Origin: Teratosphaeria epicoccoides
Lineage: Eukaryota; Ascomycota; Dothideomycetes; Mycosphaerellales; Teratosphaeriaceae
Assembly: GCA_021401465.1 (NCBI GenBank)
Contig: JADDMT010000033.1
Location: 248,001 to 312,000 of the forward strand
DNA length: 64,000 bases
Reading direction: 5' to 3'
Of this stretch, positions 60,248-64,000 are shown in pieces. A model generated the notes under the pieces. That model was not told where the DNA came from. It did no database searches and saw nothing but the letters and a program-made list of their open reading frames with translations. Every line of letters starts with the position of its first letter. The stretch's first letter is position 1. A program made the translations under genes and the position numbers.

Positions 60248-62500
60248 ATGCCTTCGAAGAAAGACAGACAACAGAGGTCACGTTCCGCGTCATCTGGCAG
60301 CAGTTCGAATTACGATCTAGCGAATGATTTAGAAGACCTGCCAAGTAACGATGGCGATAGTGTAGACGATAGTAACGAGGAGATAGCTAACTAGGAACAT
60401 GAGGATTTTACAGTGCCTAAAGCCTATACAAAGGTAACTAATATAAGAAGCTACCTGCATATAGCGGCTATGCTAACATGCATACAGACGACAACGTACT
60501 AGTCACGAAGAGACTAGATGTATAAGCGGTCATCCTTACTACTAAGGCGGAATTAGCCGAACAAGAGGCTTCGGTTATCGTCTCGCGACACGCGACGAGA
60601 TAGTAGCAAACCTAAGAATGACAGGGTAAAGACATAGCAGCTAAGCATCTGTCAAGGCTATTACAATAGCCGACCTACTAATTACAGGAGCGACAGTAAC
60701 AGTCAAAACTACCGCAACAGCGAGTCTTGTAGCCGCTAGGGCGATAGTAGTAGTTAAAGTCAGTCTAGGAGCTAGTCAAGTAGCCGTTAAGGCCATAATA
60801 GCAGCTAGACTACAAACTCCGACTAGGGATATAACTACTCTAGCAGTGAAGATATACGTAGTAGCCCTCCTATGCATAAAGACAAGTTAATCGAGCCTTT
60901 GCTTGTCAAAGTCCGAGAACTCTCGTAGATAGACGCTTCATAAGGGCGGAAGGGCATTTCTGTGCTATACCCTATAGCTCCTACTTACTAGCCGAGTTGT
61001 AAGCATATTGCAATTAACTAGTAGCTCGTAGCGCGTAATATGCTAGGGATGAAAGGTCGAGTTAGCTCGAGGCTAGACGACGTAGATTTAGATACTATAA
61101 GTACCTACGTAGGTACTATAAGGAGGTGCTAATGTTAGGGGCGTAGATAAGGCAGAGGTTACGTTAGTGTCGTAACAACTACACGAATAGGGTTAGAGAA
61201 GCTATACTCGCATAGTCCGGCAAGGTAGACGATAAGCAGGGTTTAAAGGACTAGGCCGCGGACATGTTAATAGAAAGCAGATTCGAATGCGAGAACGAAG
61301 AAGAGGTAAGGAGAGAAGGCTTAGATGTCGTCGAAAGCGCTAACATGTCACAGGACCGGAGGTTTCTAAGCCTGCTCGTGATCTTTTGTATGAAGAAGGC
61401 GTTCTTCTAGTTCAATTAGAAACTAGCATGGAATCCTTTAGAGTCACGCGAGGTAAACGCTTTCATGTTAAACAGCGTGTATGCTACTATTACATACCTA
61501 CTAGCCTAGATCAGAAATGGCCCTTCGGAGTTCAAGACAAAGGCTAGCAAGACGAGATGGGTTCCGGTTAGCGGTGTTAATATCGATGATATCTTCGAGG
61601 GGAAGAAGAAGTATTAGGAAGAGCTCGATGCTAACAGACAGGAGGTCATCATGGCGACTATCACGGCACGTATATTAGGGGGGGAGGACAAAGGTAAGAC
61701 AGCACTACTAGTGTAGGCGGCGCTAGCTATCAAGAAGGATCGCGGCATGACAGGCTTAGAGAGGGAATACAAGGACTTATGGAGGCGAAAGGCGCTACGC
61801 GAGAATAGTACGTAGGAGACATTATCGAGAGGGCCTATGCTAACTTCTGCTAGGTCGTACGTAATTGTTAGGTTAGCGTAGTGTTAGCCTGACACGACGA
61901 TTAAGCCAGGCCTTAATGTCATTAATAGTAGGCATTCGCAAGCATGTAGCGGATGTTCAAGCAGACACTAACAGAGGGAGCGAGGGCCATAACGGCGGAA
62001 GGGCAAATGTTAGTGACTATAGTAGTAAGGCAAGCGATTATGACAGTGACGACTAGCCGAAGCAGGGACTAGAGGAGCCATTGTCACAGGACACCCTGCA
62101 TAACGGTGTCGTGACAACGAGGTTAGTTTCTTGTCTAACATCATGGCCATGATTGCTAACATGTACTTATCTAGTATGAAAGCCACTATAGTCGATAAGC
62201 CCCGACCTAGACACACGCAAGATGAAAGGTTAGTAGCCTTAGCGCGTCGTGAGGGCCAGCTATTACTAACGAGGCGGAAGTAGCGAGAGGCCTAAACTAC
62301 AGAGTAGGCGGTTAAGCGTGACTAGTGTAGACAAGCAGTATAGGCGAGAGGACTCATGTATCGACTAAACTATGCTAATAACAGATAAACGCTAGCGCGG
62401 CTCTAGCGAGAGGCGAAACGCAAAGACTTACTAACACACAGTATGTACGATTATTGACTCTACGCATCAGCGTAGTTAATGACGATAGCTATAGGACATG
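60248..62500 (+). pseudogene. Ser/Arg-rich unrecognised ORF in the DNA transposon
   Basis: The ATG at 60248 begins MPSKKDRQQRSRSASSGSSS and one frame stays readable for about 290 codons to about 61125. Ser/Asn/Arg-rich repeats (SDSNSQNYRNSESCSR; SSSEDIRSSPPMHKDK) lead into KLIEPLLVKVRELS and NMLGMKGRVSSRLDDVDLD. After an intron or frameshift a second block follows to about 62000 (ESRFECENEEEVRREGLDVV, NAFMLNSVYATITYLLA, MATITARILGGEDKGKTALL). The SR-like N-terminus suggests a nuclear protein. I do not recognise the family; possibly two genes. Confidence 0.48.
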
Positions 62501-63536
62501 AAGCTCGACCGCGAAGGACAAAGACTAAGGCGATAGTAGGAGCTAAGCTTTGCTAGAGGCAGAGGCAAAAAATGCTAGGTAAGTATGCTAGTAGTATACT
62601 AGCGTTATGCTACTAACATACTACTAGTACTTCGATATCAATAGGAGGTACTAGCGGTAGTTTAGTAGCCACGTAGTATACATTAGCTGACGATTATAAT
62701 GTAGCATAGCATGCGCTCTACTCGATTAGTGTGATCTTATGAGCAACTAGTCGAACGTTGTAGAGAAGGTAGAGGATACGCTCGACGACTCTAAGTTAAG
62801 GGATAGTCAGTTATAGTAGCATACTACATTCACGGACTCGACCTTGTCAGAGTAGATTAAGGGCTATAGCGACAAGGTCTTTAATGATGCGACCTTCAAG
62901 AAGCTACAGGAAGGGCGAAATAGTAGCGCTTTAGGAAAGTCGGTAGTAGTGAAGGTAAGCTAGTAGAACGGAATAGAGGATAAGGGCGAGTAGAAGATTC
63001 ATGTGTAAGGGCCGATACAGGATGTGTGGATAGTATGTAGTAGCTATGCATTTGTTACTAGCTATACCGATTAAGGTCTTCGGGCGTAAGGCGCAAGTTA
63101 GATATCGTAGCTTGCTTGAATTCAAGAGGCGTCATAAGAGCTACGTTTAAGCTGTATATGTGTTTAGTGTTAGCAAATCTGCTTAATTCGCGTTGTACGT
63201 TAGGTCTAGTGTAAATAGTAAAAGAGCATAGTGCGACAATAACGAGATGTATAGTATTAACCAAAATTATGACTTTAACATCTATTACATGCAAATTGTT
63301 TTGATTCGAGTAGCTCGGCTTGCGTGCCCGAGCTACTTGCTGCTAGTATACTGCTAGTAGTGAGTTACTTACTAGTAGCACTCTTGCACTATAAGCTACT
63401 CGTGTCGCAGACACGAGTAGCTTAGGAGGGGCCGAGTTTCTCGGGGGTACATACAAGCAGGCTAAGTCAGACGAGTAGGTAAGTAAGCTAAGTAACACAA
63501 GTTACTCGGTCTACTTAGGGCCTTAGTTTTCGAGAC
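62501..63536. repeat. Right subterminal region of the DNA transposon
   Basis: No convincing ORF. Palindromic motif copies occur at 62586-62604, 62609-62630 and 63341-63360, together with inverted cgagtag/ctactcg words and a hairpin (ctactcgtgtcgcagacacgagtag, 63398-63422). The region ends with the terminal inverted repeat described for the element. Confidence 0.5.
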
Positions 63537-64000
63537 GTGCACTTCCTGTTCTAGATCCTTGATAGCAGCTACTATCTCGCTTGAAGTCATAGCACATATT
63601 TCGATCTTGCCTAGTACGTCGTATACTACAGGTAGAGGTATTTATTTTAAGAGTTCTAGGAACTACATTCTCTTATTCTTCTAGTCGAGATAGGGGTTAG
63701 CGTTTCTTAGCCATAGTAACCCTAGTACTACATCTAAGCCTAGTAACTCCGTGATGTTAAACTAGAGTATCTCTTAGTAGCGTCCTATTCGTAGAGGCAT
63801 TATCTCGGTCTCTTTATTAACTATTCCTTAGTTGTATGTAACCGGCTTTCTATTAATCGCTTGTAGCAAGAAAGCATTCGTCTTCGCCTGTAGCTTTATC
63901 CTAGCTATGCTAGCAAACTTAGGCGTCATGAAGATTCTAGTACATCCTGAATCTATTAAGGCCCTAGCTAGCGTCTCGTTAATATGCACCTATACTCTAA
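63537..64000 (-). pseudogene. Gypsy-4 protease region
   Basis: On the minus strand, entering from the window edge, ALIDSGCTRIFMTPKFA near 63915-63965 is the aspartic protease DSG motif of gypsy elements. It is followed by KTNAFLLQAINRKPVTYN and ELLGLDVVLGLLWL-like sequence (63700-63770). It links to RT at 49805 once the DNA transposon is removed. Gag lies beyond the right edge. Confidence 0.8.

Larger units (their letters stand above)
49806..63536. mobile_element. Plavaka-type DNA transposon with several cargo ORFs
   Basis: About 13.7 kb splits Gypsy-4 between protease and RT. The two ends are inverted. The left cgtctcgaaaac at about 49792-49803, then cctaacccctaagtag, matches the complement of the right end (cgtctcgaaaac, then taaggccctaagtagac). 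The terminal inverted repeat therefore probably includes cgtctcgaaaac, and the outer edges could lie about 12 bp outside the coordinates given. A target duplication is not certain. It encodes a Plavaka-like transposase (54200-57781, minus) plus at least five other decayed ORFs. RIP stops throughout show it was repeated in this genome. Confidence 0.72.
25508..64000 (-). mobile_element. Gypsy-4 chromovirus, split by three large insertions
   Basis: One minus-strand element accounts for 63537-64000 (protease), 49291-49805 (RT N-terminal half), 31909-34358 (RT C-terminal half, RNase H, integrase, chromodomain) and the aORF4 pieces. Reading is continuous across each removed insertion. At the Gypsy-3 site, RT reads RFGHYEYIVMLFRL across the junction. 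At the copy D site, aORF4 stays in frame. The 5' LTR and gag lie to the right of the window, and the 3' LTR is not delimited. Confidence 0.82.

Noticed and set aside
49806..63536. TET/JBP dioxygenase cargo, as in some fungal KDZ transposons
   Set aside because: I found no HxD...H dioxygenase signature in any frame of the element.

Overview
The window comes from the repeat-rich compartment of a filamentous ascomycete fungus. Almost every transposon gene in it is riddled with TAG and TAA stops at positions where glutamine (CAG/CAA) or tryptophan (TGG) is expected. Metal-binding Cys and His codons have often become Tyr (TGC to TAC, CAC to TAC). This is the signature of repeat-induced point mutation (RIP, C to T in CpA context on either strand). 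CpG is largely retained. I see no intact transposon gene, no rRNA or tRNA, and nothing prokaryotic.

The layout is a stack of nested elements. Family names here are local to this window. On the left, a minus-strand chromovirus (Gypsy-1 copy B, 7417-11024) was hit by a Gypsy-2 element (copy C, 3500-7416), which was hit by a plus-strand Gypsy-1 (copy A, 1-3499). A complete Gypsy-2 (E1, 11161-19328, 5-bp duplication ctttc) lies in an old AT-rich relic. From about 20196 to 24180 there is a sharply bounded island without RIP. It carries one clear gene, a spliced PD-(D/E)XK nuclease-like protein on the minus strand. From 25508 to the right edge the substrate is one minus-strand chromovirus, Gypsy-4. 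It is split by Gypsy-1 copy D (25733-31570, atctt), by Gypsy-3 (34364-49285), and by a DNA transposon of about 13.7 kb (about 49806-63536). Gypsy-3 itself contains a second complete Gypsy-2 (E2, 36086-44063, gttag). The DNA transposon encodes a Plavaka-type transposase plus a MYND-finger protein, a SAM-methyltransferase-like protein and several unrecognised ORFs.

The main observation is that all four chromovirus families carry a long decayed ORF on the strand opposite gag-pol, always between the chromodomain end of pol and the 3' LTR and convergent with pol. In Gypsy-3 this antisense gene appears to contain a 47-nt intron that would be spliced only from an antisense transcript. In Gypsy-2 a TATA box precedes it in both copies. 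In Gypsy-4 its stop codon abuts the pol stop codon, and the ORF reads in frame across a later insertion. Separately, in three families a 9-nt sequence just inside the 5' LTR is complementary to a site in the LTR where transcription could start. This suggests Tf1/sushi-type self-priming instead of tRNA priming.

All calls come from reading the sequence. Family assignments rest on recognised motifs, not on database searches.
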